64,000 nt of DNA from an uncultured Maribacter sp. (GTDB lineage Bacteria; Bacteroidota; Bacteroidia; Flavobacteriales; Flavobacteriaceae). Shown piece after piece: positions 27,728 to 37,463 of the stretch. The stretch is from the NCBI RefSeq assembly GCF_947496775.1, contig NZ_CANMDU010000002.1:124001-188000 (forward strand). The letters run 5' to 3'. Positions within the stretch are counted from its first letter, which is position 1; each line of letters opens with the position of its first letter. The notes under the pieces are model-generated. The model was not told where the DNA came from. It did no database searches and worked only from the letters and a program-made list of their open reading frames with translations. The translations under genes and the position numbers were made by a program.

Positions 27728-28772
27728 TTTTTATTATGTATAATTGGTCTTTTAATAGTTGTTTGGTGTGGCCTTTTTCGTTATTAATAATGGGGGCTTT
27801 AATGCCTTCTTTAAAAGAAGTGTTTCCAATGAAAATACGAGCTTCATCCCAAAGTTTACTATCAATAAAGGTTTGTATGGTTTTAGTGCCGCCTTCTATA
27901 ATTACACTATTAATATTTCTGCGGTGAAGAGAATTGCAAATGTGTTTAGCTAAAGATGCATCAAATGAAACAATTTCGTAATTTATGTTGGGAATTATGT
28001 TTTTTACGAGCTTATTTTCTGTGAAAACAATGGTATTTGTTTTGTTGTCTAAAAGATGAAAATCTTGCTTTACTTTTAGGTTTTTGTCTAAAACTATCCT
28101 AGTAGGATTTTTGCCTTTCCACTTTCTTGTATCTAATTTGGGGTTGTCTTGTATAGCGGTATTAGTACCTACAAGTATAGCTTGTTCTTCTGCACGCCAT
28201 TTGTGAACTATTTGTCTGGAAAAAGTGTTTGTAATCCAAAATGGCTCTGGGGTTACTTTGCGCTTAGAGGAGTTAGGAGCTATAAATCCGTCTTTTGTTT
28301 CTGCCCATTTTAAAATTATATAAGGGCGTTTTTTTGTAAAGAAAGTTAAGAAGCGTTTGTGGTGTTCCTTACATTCTTTTTCCAATATTGGGGTAATTAC
28401 ATTACAACCGGCTTCTTTCAATTTTTTAATGCCTTTGCCAGCTACTTTTTCATTAGGGTCTAATGTGCCAATAACAACAGTTTTAATTTGATGTTTTATA
28501 ATTAAATCTGCGCAAGGAGGAGTCTTTCCATAATGAGAGCATGGTTCCAAAGTAACGTATAGAGTGGCTTCTTTTAAAAGAGAAATATCTGTAATTGAGT
28601 TTATTGCGCTTACTTCTGCATGGGACCCCCCGTACGGACTAGTATATCCTTCTCCAATTATTTTGTTATTGTAGACAATAACACTACCAACCATCGGATT
28701 GGGAGCTGTATTGCCAAGACCATTTTTGCCTAATTCAATACAACGTAACATGTATTTTTCATGTATCTTCAC
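27720..28772 (-). CDS. ribD: Bifunctional diaminohydroxyphosphoribosylaminopyrimidine deaminase / 5-amino-6-(5-phosphoribosylamino)uracil reductase
   Basis: Carries out the second and third steps of riboflavin synthesis. All 350 residues are present. The zinc deaminase domain has H51 and E53 (GGSHAEVSAI), C78 (LEPCSH) and C87 (PPCADL). The reductase domain starts near 145 (RPYIILKWAETKDGFIAPNSSKR) with NPTRIVLDKNL and IIEGGTKTIQTFID. No other rib genes are nearby. A perfect -7 promoter element ends only 5 bases from the start codon, so the mRNA may be leaderless. Confidence 0.97.
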   Translation of the reverse strand: MKIHEKYMLRCIELGKNGLGNTAPNPMVGSVIVYNNKIIGEGYTSPYGGSHAEVSAINSITDISLLKEATLYVTLEPCSHYGKTPPCADLIIKHQIKTVVIGTLDPNEKVAGKGIKKLKEAGCNVITPILEKECKEHHKRFLTFFTKKRPYIILKWAETKDGFIAPNSSKRKVTPEPFWITNTFSRQIVHKWRAEEQAILVGTNTAIQDNPKLDTRKWKGKNPTRIVLDKNLKVKQDFHLLDNKTNTIVFTENKLVKNIIPNINYEIVSFDASLAKHICNSLHRRNINSVIIEGGTKTIQTFIDSKLWDEARIFIGNTSFKEGIKAPIINNEKGHTKQLLKDQLYIIKND

Positions 28773-28776
28773 TTCA

Positions 28777-28784
28777 CAAAAATA
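28777..28784 (-). promoter_or_regulatory. -7 promoter element touching the ribD start
   Basis: Minus strand TATTTTTG (perfect TAnnTTTG) ends 4 bases before the ribD ATG at 28772. If used, transcription would begin at or next to the start codon of the ribD-HAD-EamA-yigZ group. Confidence 0.5.
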
Positions 28785-28860
28785 GGAATATAAACTTCTT
28801 CTATTTCAAAAATTATTAGAGAAATAGAAAGTAGGTTTATATATAATAAAACTATTAGGT

Positions 28861-29346
28861 ATGAATGAAGCTTTTATAAGAGAAATTGAGCAAAGGGATA
28901 ATGAGAAAGTGGCAATTGTTATTCGTAAAGTCTTAATAGATATGGGGGTTCCTAAAGTTGGTACGGCTTATGCGGATAAAGCCTTAGATTCTATGTTCGA
29001 GAATTACAATGTACCTAAAGCTACTTATTTTGTGGTAGAATTAAATAATGCTATTGTAGGTTGTGCAGGAATTGCAAAATTGGAAAATTATGATGGAAAT
29101 GTTTGTGAGCTACAAAAAATGTATTTTTTAGAAGAGGCAAGGGGTAAAGGAATTGGATCTATGATGATAAGAGCTTGTTTGGAAAAAGCGAAAATTTACG
29201 GTTTTGATAAATGTTATTTAGAAACTATGCCTTATATGAAAGCAGCTCAAAAATTGTATCTAAAAACTGGATTTACTTATTTAGATGATAAAATGGGGGA
29301 TACGGGGCATTATTCTTGCCCTGTTTGGATGATAAAAGATTTGTAG
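28861..29346 (+). CDS. GNAT family N-acetyltransferase
   Basis: A 161-residue acetyltransferase. The acetyl-CoA binding loop is EEARGKGIGSMMIRACLEKA (about residues 99-118), preceded by the beta strand CELQKMYFL and followed by YLETMPYMKAAQKLYLKTGFTYL. The substrate is unknown. It is divergent from ribD and ends 3 bases before prmC, so the two are probably co-transcribed. Confidence 0.9.
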   Translation: MNEAFIREIEQRDNEKVAIVIRKVLIDMGVPKVGTAYADKALDSMFENYNVPKATYFVVELNNAIVGCAGIAKLENYDGNVCELQKMYFLEEARGKGIGSMMIRACLEKAKIYGFDKCYLETMPYMKAAQKLYLKTGFTYLDDKMGDTGHYSCPVWMIKDL

Positions 29347-29349
29347 TAG

Positions 29350-30204
29350 ATGTTGTTAAGAGATATTAAGAATATTTTTGAAGAGGAATTAATAGAAATT
29401 TACCCTTTAACTGAGGTGCAAAGTTTCTTTTATAGAACTATTGAGCATTATTTGCACTTGCAAAGGTTTGTTTTGGCTATAGAGCCTAATTTAACTTTGA
29501 CTAAGGAGGAGGAGGAGCCGATATTTATAGTATTATCTAGATTAAAATTGCAAGAGCCTTTGCAATATATCTTGGGTTGCGCTCATTTTATGGATTTAGA
29601 TTTTAAAGTCAATTCAAATGTATTAATCCCAAGACCGGAGACAGAAGAATTGGTATGTTGGATCTTGGAAGATGTAGAAAAGAAAACCAATCAGCAGATT
29701 CGTATTTTAGATATAGGCACGGGTAGCGGATGTATACCTATTTCTTTGGCTAAGCATGTATCACAAGCGGAAGTATTTGCCATAGATGTTTCCGGAGAAG
29801 CCATAGATGTAGCTAAAGAAAATGCAGTTCTAAATGGGGTGGACATTACTTTTTTAAAAGCAGATATTTTAGAGTTGCAGTCGCTTGATTTAGATTTTGA
29901 TATAATAGTTTCTAACCCACCTTATGTTAGGCAGTTAGAGAAAATAGAAATGGCAGATAATGTAAAGAAATATGAGCCAGACATGGCTTTGTATGTGCCA
30001 GATGATAAGGCGCTTATGTTTTATGAAAAAATAAGTGTTTTTGCTAAAGAGAATCTGATTTCAGGCGGGACTTTGTATTTTGAGATTAATCAATATTTAG
30101 GAAAAGAAACAAAGGAGCTTTTGCAAAATGAAAATTTTTCAGAAATTGAGCTTCGAAAAGATATGTTTGGGAATGATAGGATGTTGAAAGGAGCAAAAAA
30201 ATAG
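29350..30204 (+). CDS. prmC: Peptide chain release factor N5-glutamine methyltransferase
   Basis: Methylates the glutamine of the GGQ motif of release factors RF1 and RF2. It is 284 residues, normal length. The N-terminal release-factor-binding helical domain is followed by LQYILGCAHFMDLDFKVNSNVLIPRPETEELV, the SAM site RILDIGTGSGCIPISLAK, and the catalytic NPPY (about residue 189, IVSNPPYVRQLE). It lies between an acetyltransferase gene (3 bases) and ligA (20 bases) in one plus-strand group. Confidence 0.96.
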   Translation: MLLRDIKNIFEEELIEIYPLTEVQSFFYRTIEHYLHLQRFVLAIEPNLTLTKEEEEPIFIVLSRLKLQEPLQYILGCAHFMDLDFKVNSNVLIPRPETEELVCWILEDVEKKTNQQIRILDIGTGSGCIPISLAKHVSQAEVFAIDVSGEAIDVAKENAVLNGVDITFLKADILELQSLDLDFDIIVSNPPYVRQLEKIEMADNVKKYEPDMALYVPDDKALMFYEKISVFAKENLISGGTLYFEINQYLGKETKELLQNENFSEIELRKDMFGNDRMLKGAKK

Positions 30205-30224
30205 TGAGAAAGAATAAAAAATAA

Positions 30225-32219
<1,995 letters not shown>

Positions 32220-32254
32220 TTTATTTGCTTGTGCGAGTATTTAATAACGGTTTC

Positions 32255-32542
32255 ATGGAAATTATAGACTTTAAAAAGAGCTTAAAAGAAGATTGTCCTC
32301 CAGCAAATTATTCTCTTGCATTAAAAGCACTTTGGTTTGCAGCTAATGATAATTGGGAAGCGTCTCATGATATAGCTCAGGATATGCATAACACAATGGG
32401 AAGTTGGATACACGCCTATTTGCATAGGGCAGAAGGGGATGACTTTAATGCTGGTTATTGGTACAGACAAGCAGGGAAAACTTTTCCTGAGGTTGCATTA
32501 AAAGAAGAACTGCAAAGTATCGTGGAAGCGGTTATTGCATAA
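32255..32542 (+). CDS. Small conserved protein of unknown function
   Basis: A 95-residue soluble protein. I chose the ATG at 32255 (MEIIDFKKSLKEDCPPANYS) over the TTG at 32225, whose extra ten residues do not look conserved. It is rich in aromatic residues: ALKALWFAANDNWEASHDIAQDMHNTMGSWIHAYLHRAEGDDFNAGYWYRQAGKTFP. The paired Trp/His pattern and the YWYRQAGK block suggest a TPR-like helical protein; similar small proteins occur in many bacteria without assigned function. It follows ligA by 35 bases and is convergent with the acetyltransferase gene at 32547. Confidence 0.75.
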   Translation: MEIIDFKKSLKEDCPPANYSLALKALWFAANDNWEASHDIAQDMHNTMGSWIHAYLHRAEGDDFNAGYWYRQAGKTFPEVALKEELQSIVEAVIA

Positions 32543-32546
32543 GGAG

Positions 32547-32993
32547 TTAAACTTCTTTCTTAAAGCAAACACTATTTTCTACTCCAATATATTGTCCATA
32601 ATTGGTAATTACTTTATAGTGGTTCTTTTTGTAAAGAGCAACCGCTTCTGTTTGTCTTGTTCCTGTTTCTAGTATACAGGAGGTGAAACCTAATTCGGAA
32701 GTCCACGATTCTAGCTCTTTTAGTATTTTAGTTGCAATACCATTGCCTCTTGCTTTCGGGGAGACATACATTCTTTTTATTTCTGTGGAAGATGTATTCA
32801 TTGGTTTTATAGAACCACATCCGACAGGAATATTATTTAAATAAACTACGATGACATATTTTAAGTTTTGAATGGAATTAAATTGATTGTAAAAATCGTG
32901 TTCATCACCGTCCGTTACTGCTAAATACGCATCTAGTTCCTTTACAAGAGCAATAAAATCTATGTTTTTAGAATCGGTTCTAATAAATTCCAT
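32547..32993 (-). CDS. GNAT family N-acetyltransferase
   Basis: A 148-residue acetyltransferase with the acetyl-CoA loop SPKARGNGIATKILKELESWTSELG (about residues 77-100), preceded by STEIKRMYV and followed by CILETGTRQTEAVALYKKNHY. The substrate is unknown. Four bases separate it from the metallophosphoesterase gene upstream, so it is probably the last gene of the nucleotidase group. Confidence 0.9.
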   Translation of the reverse strand: MEFIRTDSKNIDFIALVKELDAYLAVTDGDEHDFYNQFNSIQNLKYVIVVYLNNIPVGCGSIKPMNTSSTEIKRMYVSPKARGNGIATKILKELESWTSELGFTSCILETGTRQTEAVALYKKNHYKVITNYGQYIGVENSVCFKKEV

Positions 32994-32997
32994 AATA

Positions 32998-33909
32998 CTA
33001 TACTTTTATAGAAATTCCTTGCGATTGTGTGTTTGTTGTGCCATCAAAATAAAAATCTACTCGACCTAAGTTAATACCAAAACATCCTACTTGGTTTACG
33101 AGGATATCTTTGTCTAGGGTATTTTTCACTATGGTCGGTTTTTCTAGAAAAGTATGCGTATGACCACCAATTATTAAATCTGTGTGTTTGGTTTTAGCTG
33201 CTAGAGTAAGATCATCTGGTTTATGTTCGTTTTCATATTTATACCCTAAATGCGAAAGGCAAACTATTAAATCGCATTTTTCATCTTCTTTTAATTGTCT
33301 TTCAATATCTGTAGCAATTTCAAACGGATTTAGGTATTCTGTCTCTTTGTATAGTTTTTTGGTTACTAAACCTTTTAGTTCAATACCAATACCATAAACG
33401 CCAATTTTAATGTTGTTTAACATGAAGGTTTTGAATGGTTTTGTATGTCCGTTTAAAGCAGTATTTGTAAAATCGTAATTAGCAGATAGCAAGTCGAATT
33501 GAGCATTCGGAATTTGCGCTAATAGTCCTTCTATGCCATTGTCAAAGTCATGATTGCCTATAGTGGCTGCATCATATTTAAGCATATTCATAAGTTTAAA
33601 CTCTAGTTCTCCTCCAAAAAAGTTGAAATAAGGAGTCCCTTGAAAAATATCACCAGCATCCAATAATAAAGTATAAGGGTTTTCTTTTCTAATAGAATCA
33701 ATCAAGCTAGCACGGCGAGCTACTCCTCCTAAACTTGGAAAATCGGAATGGTCTAATGGAAACGGGTCTATGTGGCTATGCACATCATTAGTGTGTAGGA
33801 TAGTAATTTTTGTTGGTTTATTTTGGATGCAAGAATCTAGGGTTAGTCCTCCTAAGCCAACAAAAGTAGAAGTAGCGGAGGTATTTGTTATGAATTTTCT
33901 TCTGTTCAT
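32998..33909 (-). CDS. Exported metallophosphoesterase (5'-nucleotidase catalytic half)
   Basis: A 303-residue protein with a twin-arginine-like signal (MNRRKFITNTSA) and a nearby lipobox-like LTLDSC, so it may be a Tat-exported lipoprotein. The dimetal phosphoesterase motifs are complete: LHTNDVHSHID, LLDAGDIFQG, TIGNHDFDNG, VCLSHLGYKYE and IIGGHTHTFL. This equals the N-terminal domain of UshA-type 5'-nucleotidases. The C-terminal substrate domain is missing here and is encoded by the adjacent upstream gene (33912-34676). The two together would make a split nucleotidase. Confidence 0.92.
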   Translation of the reverse strand: MNRRKFITNTSATSTFVGLGGLTLDSCIQNKPTKITILHTNDVHSHIDPFPLDHSDFPSLGGVARRASLIDSIRKENPYTLLLDAGDIFQGTPYFNFFGGELEFKLMNMLKYDAATIGNHDFDNGIEGLLAQIPNAQFDLLSANYDFTNTALNGHTKPFKTFMLNNIKIGVYGIGIELKGLVTKKLYKETEYLNPFEIATDIERQLKEDEKCDLIVCLSHLGYKYENEHKPDDLTLAAKTKHTDLIIGGHTHTFLEKPTIVKNTLDKDILVNQVGCFGINLGRVDFYFDGTTNTQSQGISIKV

Positions 33910-33911
33910 AA

Positions 33912-34676
33912 TTACTTTGTTTTATAATAACGATTATCAACTTTAGGCGAAAGGGTGTCTACTTTTTTAAAATAATCAATTATCGCATTTCTTATTTTAT
34001 AATCGGTTTCCGTAATGCTTATACCGTCTTTAAAAAAGCCCATATTGTCGCCGCCATTTACTAGATAGTTAGATGTGGCTACAAAGTATGTTCTGTTAGG
34101 GTTAAATGGTTTTCCTTGAATATTTAAAGTTTTTAATTGATTGTTTTTATCTAGAATTATTTGCGCACCTGAGAGAGGATGTGCTCTTTTGCTATTTATT
34201 AAATATTGAATTAAATCTAATATTGATTTTCCGTTTAATTCCGCAACAACAACCGTATTTTCAAAAGGCATTACCTCATACGCAGTTCTTGCAGTAACGG
34301 GGCCTTTAGAAATTATAGAGCGTATACCACCATGATTTAAAAGAACAAAATCAATATTTTTTTTAGTTCTAGATTTAAATATAGGGTTGGCTTGTAAGTA
34401 GATAATATCTGCCATTAAGTTGCCTGCGGAGGTGTTATGGGTGCCATCTTGTTTAGAAATTTTATGTGTGGCATAGGCAAGAGTGCTATCTAGAACATTG
34501 TTGATGCGATTGCGATATGGTTTTATATAATTATTAATAGAATCTGGTTCGGAATAATTAGATTCAATTGGTATTTGTTTTCCTTCTATTTTGGATAGCT
34601 TTTTAGGAGATTTCGAGCAAGAGGTTATCAAGCTAATTGTTACAAATAAAACAAAATGTGTTATTTTTAAAATCAT
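33912..34676 (-). CDS. 5'-nucleotidase C-terminal domain lipoprotein
   Basis: A 254-residue protein with a lipoprotein signal (LFVTISLITSC, Cys at about residue 20). The body is a stand-alone 5'-nucleotidase C-terminal domain: NTSAGNLMADIIYLQANPIF, FVLLNHGGIRS, RTAYEVMPFENTVVVAELNGKSIL and YFVATSNYLVNGGDNMGFF, the last containing the nucleobase-stacking region. It has no catalytic metal site of its own. Two bases separate it from the metallophosphoesterase gene downstream, which supplies that site. Role: probably salvage of extracellular nucleotides in the periplasm. Confidence 0.9.
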   Translation of the reverse strand: MILKITHFVLFVTISLITSCSKSPKKLSKIEGKQIPIESNYSEPDSINNYIKPYRNRINNVLDSTLAYATHKISKQDGTHNTSAGNLMADIIYLQANPIFKSRTKKNIDFVLLNHGGIRSIISKGPVTARTAYEVMPFENTVVVAELNGKSILDLIQYLINSKRAHPLSGAQIILDKNNQLKTLNIQGKPFNPNRTYFVATSNYLVNGGDNMGFFKDGISITETDYKIRNAIIDYFKKVDTLSPKVDNRYYKTK

Positions 34677-34718
34677 GATTGTTTTAATTTAGCAGTGTCT
34701 AAACAAATGGAGATTCTT

Positions 34719-34726
34719 TACATTTG
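34719..34726 (+). promoter_or_regulatory. -7 promoter element for the DUF6913-dapA genes
   Basis: TACATTTG matches TAnnTTTG, 17 bases before the ATG at 34744. Confidence 0.5.
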
Positions 34727-34743
34727 TAGAAATGTAAAAATAC

Positions 34744-35277
34744 ATGTTTAACGGAATAAAAGATAAATTAAAGCGTAAATCTGGGGTTAAATTTTTAAAG
34801 GCGGAATTAAGTAAGTCATTAACCGAAGTGCAACGCAAAAAAGGAATTACTTCTATAGGCTGTATCGTAGATTTAGATAAGTTTGAAAATGCTAATCTTT
34901 TTTATGAGTTTATCGAAGAATTTTCATTGCGACCAAATGCTGTTAAAATAATTGGTTACAAGAATTTTTATGATAAAAATTCGCCGTATGCTATACCAGT
35001 TTTTTCAGATAAAGATTTGGGGTGGAATGGTAATATTGAAAATAGCTACGCTTTAGAGTTTTTAAGTAGAGAGTACGATATGTTGATTAATTATTACAAT
35101 GAAGAAAATTTATTGTTAGAATTAATGACAGTGAAAACAAGAGCAAGGGTTAATGTAGGATTTATTGAGGTAGATAAAATTTATAATGATTTAATATTGG
35201 ATACTCCAATAAATAATTTTAAAGTTTTTAAAACAGAGCTTAAAAAATATTTACGAGTATTAAACGAAATAGAATAA
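34744..35277 (+). CDS. DUF6913 family protein
   Basis: A 177-residue soluble protein without signal or membrane segments. It has a basic N-terminus ([22 protein letters not shown]) and alternating hydrophobic strands ([58 protein letters not shown]). I recognise it as the flavobacterial DUF6913 family that precedes dapA; its function is not known to me. Its stop and the dapA start overlap as TAATG, so translation is coupled to dapA. Confidence 0.72.
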   Translation: MFNGIKDKLKRKSGVKFLKAELSKSLTEVQRKKGITSIGCIVDLDKFENANLFYEFIEEFSLRPNAVKIIGYKNFYDKNSPYAIPVFSDKDLGWNGNIENSYALEFLSREYDMLINYYNEENLLLELMTVKTRARVNVGFIEVDKIYNDLILDTPINNFKVFKTELKKYLRVLNEIE

Positions 35278-36167
35278 TGAAAGAATTGTTGGGTACAGGT
35301 GTTGCTTTAATCACCCCTTTTAATGAAGATGGAAATGTGGATGTTGCTGCTTTAGCAAATATAGTGGAGTATAATGTTTCTGGTGGTGTAGAGTATTTAG
35401 TGGTTTTAGGTACCACAGGGGAATCTGTGACTTTATCCAAAGAAGAGAAACAACTTATAATAGATACTGTTATAGCTGCTAATGCAGGTCGTTTACCATT
35501 AGTTTTGGGCGTAGGTGGCAATAACACTGCAATGGTGACAGAGGAGTTGTTAACTGCAAACCTGAGTGCTTTTGTAGCAATATTATCTGTGTCTCCGTAT
35601 TACAACAAACCAACACAAGAAGGAATTTATCAGCATTTTAAGGCTGTTTCTTTAGCTTCACCCATTCCTGTAATTTTGTATAATGTACCTGGTAGGACGG
35701 GAAGTAATGTATTGCCAGAAACAGTTGCTCGTTTAGCGGAGGATTTTAAGAATATTGTTGCTGTTAAGGAAGCATCTGGAGATATCGTACAAGTGCTAGA
35801 ATTGGTAAAAAAGACACCCGCGGATTTTCATGTTATTTCAGGAGATGATATTACAGCTTTATCTAGTGTTTTAGCTGGTGGCTCAGGAGTAATTTCTGTT
35901 ATCGGTCAAGGTTTACCAAATGAATTTTCATCTATGATTAGGTTTGGTTTAGAAAAACAAGTAGAAAAAGCTTTTGCTTTGCACTATGACTTGCAAGAAG
36001 GCATGCAACTAATTTTTGAAGAAGGAAACCCAGCTGGGATTAAAACTATTTTAGAAATAGCAGGTTTGTCTAAAGCTAAGGTTCGATTGCCTTTAGTCGA
36101 AGCTACAACAGAATTAAAGCAAAAAATAGAGGCGTTTGTAAAGCCATTTATTAAGGTTGTAGCATAA
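35277..36167 (+). CDS. dapA: 4-hydroxy-tetrahydrodipicolinate synthase
   Basis: Condenses pyruvate with aspartate semialdehyde, the first committed step to diaminopimelate and lysine. It has 296 residues, TIM barrel. The Schiff-base lysine is about K164 in [10 protein letters not shown], with the catalytic Tyr in [18 protein letters not shown] and [12 protein letters not shown] at the substrate loop. Its ATG overlaps the stop of the DUF6913 gene (TAATG). With dapF at 19.2 kb this is the second DAP-pathway gene of the window, though the two are not linked. Confidence 0.97.
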   Translation: MKELLGTGVALITPFNEDGNVDVAALANIVEYNVSGGVEYLVVLGTTGESVTLSKEEKQLIIDTVIAANAGRLPLVLGVGGNNTAMVTEELLTANLSAFVAILSVSPYYNKPTQEGIYQHFKAVSLASPIPVILYNVPGRTGSNVLPETVARLAEDFKNIVAVKEASGDIVQVLELVKKTPADFHVISGDDITALSSVLAGGSGVISVIGQGLPNEFSSMIRFGLEKQVEKAFALHYDLQEGMQLIFEEGNPAGIKTILEIAGLSKAKVRLPLVEATTELKQKIEAFVKPFIKVVA

Positions 36168-36197
36168 ATATTTTTGTTAGAACGTTAAAACTTCCCC

Positions 36198-36228
36198 AAA
36201 AGCATTGTGGTATATGATGGATGCTTTT
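36198..36228 (+). terminator. Terminator after dapA
   Basis: AAAAGCAT (36198-36205) and ATGCTTTT (36221-36228) followed by a T-rich run. The loop is 15 bases, so it is a moderate-strength candidate. Confidence 0.6.
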
Positions 36229-36272
36229 ATTTTAGCATAATAAAAATGTTTTTTATATCCATTGATAATCCC

Positions 36273-36280
36273 TAATTTTG
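36273..36280 (+). promoter_or_regulatory. -7 promoter element touching the bamD start
   Basis: TAATTTTG (perfect TAnnTTTG) ends 4 bases before the bamD ATG at 36285; a T-rich segment near 36250 could serve as -33. The bamD mRNA would be leaderless if this promoter is used. Confidence 0.5.
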
Positions 36281-36284
36281 CAAA

Positions 36285-37115
36285 ATGTTTTTAAAGAAGA
36301 GGCACCTTTTTTCATTTGCTATTATCGCATTAACTTTTACATCTTGTAGTGAGTACCAAAAAGTACTTAAGAATGATGATGTTAAAGCAAAGTATGATAT
36401 GGCAGAAAAGTTTTATAACGAGAAAGACTTTAAACGATCTAATCGTTTGTTTGAGCAAATTGCTCCTAAATACATTGGTAAGCCTCAAGGAGAGCGCGTA
36501 ATGTTTTTCTTTGCTAATACATTTTTTCAAAGAAAAGATTATAATATGGCCGGGTATCAATTCGAAAGATTTATCAAGTCTTATTCTAAAAGTGATAAAA
36601 TACAAGAAGCTAGTTTTTTAGGAGCTAAAAGTTATTACATGCTTTCTCCAAATTATTCTCTAGATCAAACAGATACAGATAAAGCACTTTTAAAACTTCA
36701 GAATTTTATAAACGAATATCAAGATTCGGAATTTTTTGCAGAGGCTAATGTTATGGCTAAAGAGCTTACAACAAAAAAAGAGAAAAAAGCTTTTGCTATT
36801 GTAAAGCAGTATAATAAACTTGGAGAATTTAATTTTGAGTTATTAAAATCTGCTGTAGCTGCTAGCGATAATTTTATATCAGATTATCCGGGTTCAATAT
36901 TTAAAGAAGAAGCTCTTTATGTAAAATTAGATGCTTTAACGCATATGGCTTTAAATAGCTTTGAATCATTAAAAACGAACCGATTGGGCAATGCTAAGCT
37001 TGCTTATGACGTTTTAAAGAAAAAATTTCCTGAGTCAAAATTCAGTAAAGAGGCTGATAACCTACTTAAGAAAATAGATAAAGAATTAAAAAGACTTCCT
37101 GAAGAAGCAAAATAA
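36285..37115 (+). CDS. bamD: Outer membrane protein assembly factor BamD
   Basis: A lipoprotein of the BAM complex that inserts beta-barrels into the outer membrane. It has 276 residues, a lipoprotein signal (HLFSFAIIALTFTSC, Cys at about residue 21) and TPR-like repeats. Blocks such as AEKFYNEKDFKRSNRLFEQIAPKYIGKPQGERVMFFFANTFFQRKDYNMAGYQFERFIKSYS and EFFAEANVMAKEL are typical. It begins the conserved Bacteroidota group bamD-rpoZ-coaBC-DUF4835-recN. Confidence 0.95.
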   Translation: MFLKKRHLFSFAIIALTFTSCSEYQKVLKNDDVKAKYDMAEKFYNEKDFKRSNRLFEQIAPKYIGKPQGERVMFFFANTFFQRKDYNMAGYQFERFIKSYSKSDKIQEASFLGAKSYYMLSPNYSLDQTDTDKALLKLQNFINEYQDSEFFAEANVMAKELTTKKEKKAFAIVKQYNKLGEFNFELLKSAVAASDNFISDYPGSIFKEEALYVKLDALTHMALNSFESLKTNRLGNAKLAYDVLKKKFPESKFSKEADNLLKKIDKELKRLPEEAK

Positions 37116-37127
37116 ATACTTGTTATT

Positions 37128-37460
37128 ATGAACATGAACGATTTAAAAAACTCGCAAGCTCCTGTTTCAACAACGACCATTAATAAAAATCAGTTCGATA
37201 AAGAAACTGAAAATATTTATGAGGCTATTTCTATAGCAGCAAAAAGAGCAGTGCAAATTAACTCTGACATAAAAAAAGAACTTTTAGAGAAACTAGAGGA
37301 GTTTGCTACATATAGCGATAGTTTAGAAGAAGTTTTTGAAAATAAAGAACAAATTGAGGTTTCTAAGTTTTATGAAAAACTTCCTAAGCCACATGCGCTA
37401 GCCGTAGAAGAGTGGTTAAACGAAAAAATTTATTACAGAAATACAGAAAAAGACGCGTAA
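37128..37460 (+). CDS. rpoZ: RNA polymerase omega subunit (Bacteroidota type)
   Basis: A 110-residue small RNA polymerase subunit that helps assemble beta-prime. The RpoZ-like core is FDKETENIYEAISIAAKRAVQINSDIKKELLEKLEEFA, with an acidic C-terminal part. It differs strongly from the proteobacterial protein but is recognisable by the A.RA.QI pattern and by its fixed place between bamD and coaBC. A second in-frame ATG lies two codons in (37134). It is 12 bases after bamD and 3 before coaBC. Confidence 0.88.
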   Translation: MNMNDLKNSQAPVSTTTINKNQFDKETENIYEAISIAAKRAVQINSDIKKELLEKLEEFATYSDSLEEVFENKEQIEVSKFYEKLPKPHALAVEEWLNEKIYYRNTEKDA

Positions 37461-37463
37461 TGT

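Noticed and set aside
32998-34676. Frameshifted single 5'-nucleotidase gene
   Set aside because: Each half has its own signal peptide, start and stop, and the catalytic-half gene lies downstream of the C-terminal-half gene, the reverse of the order in an intact fusion.
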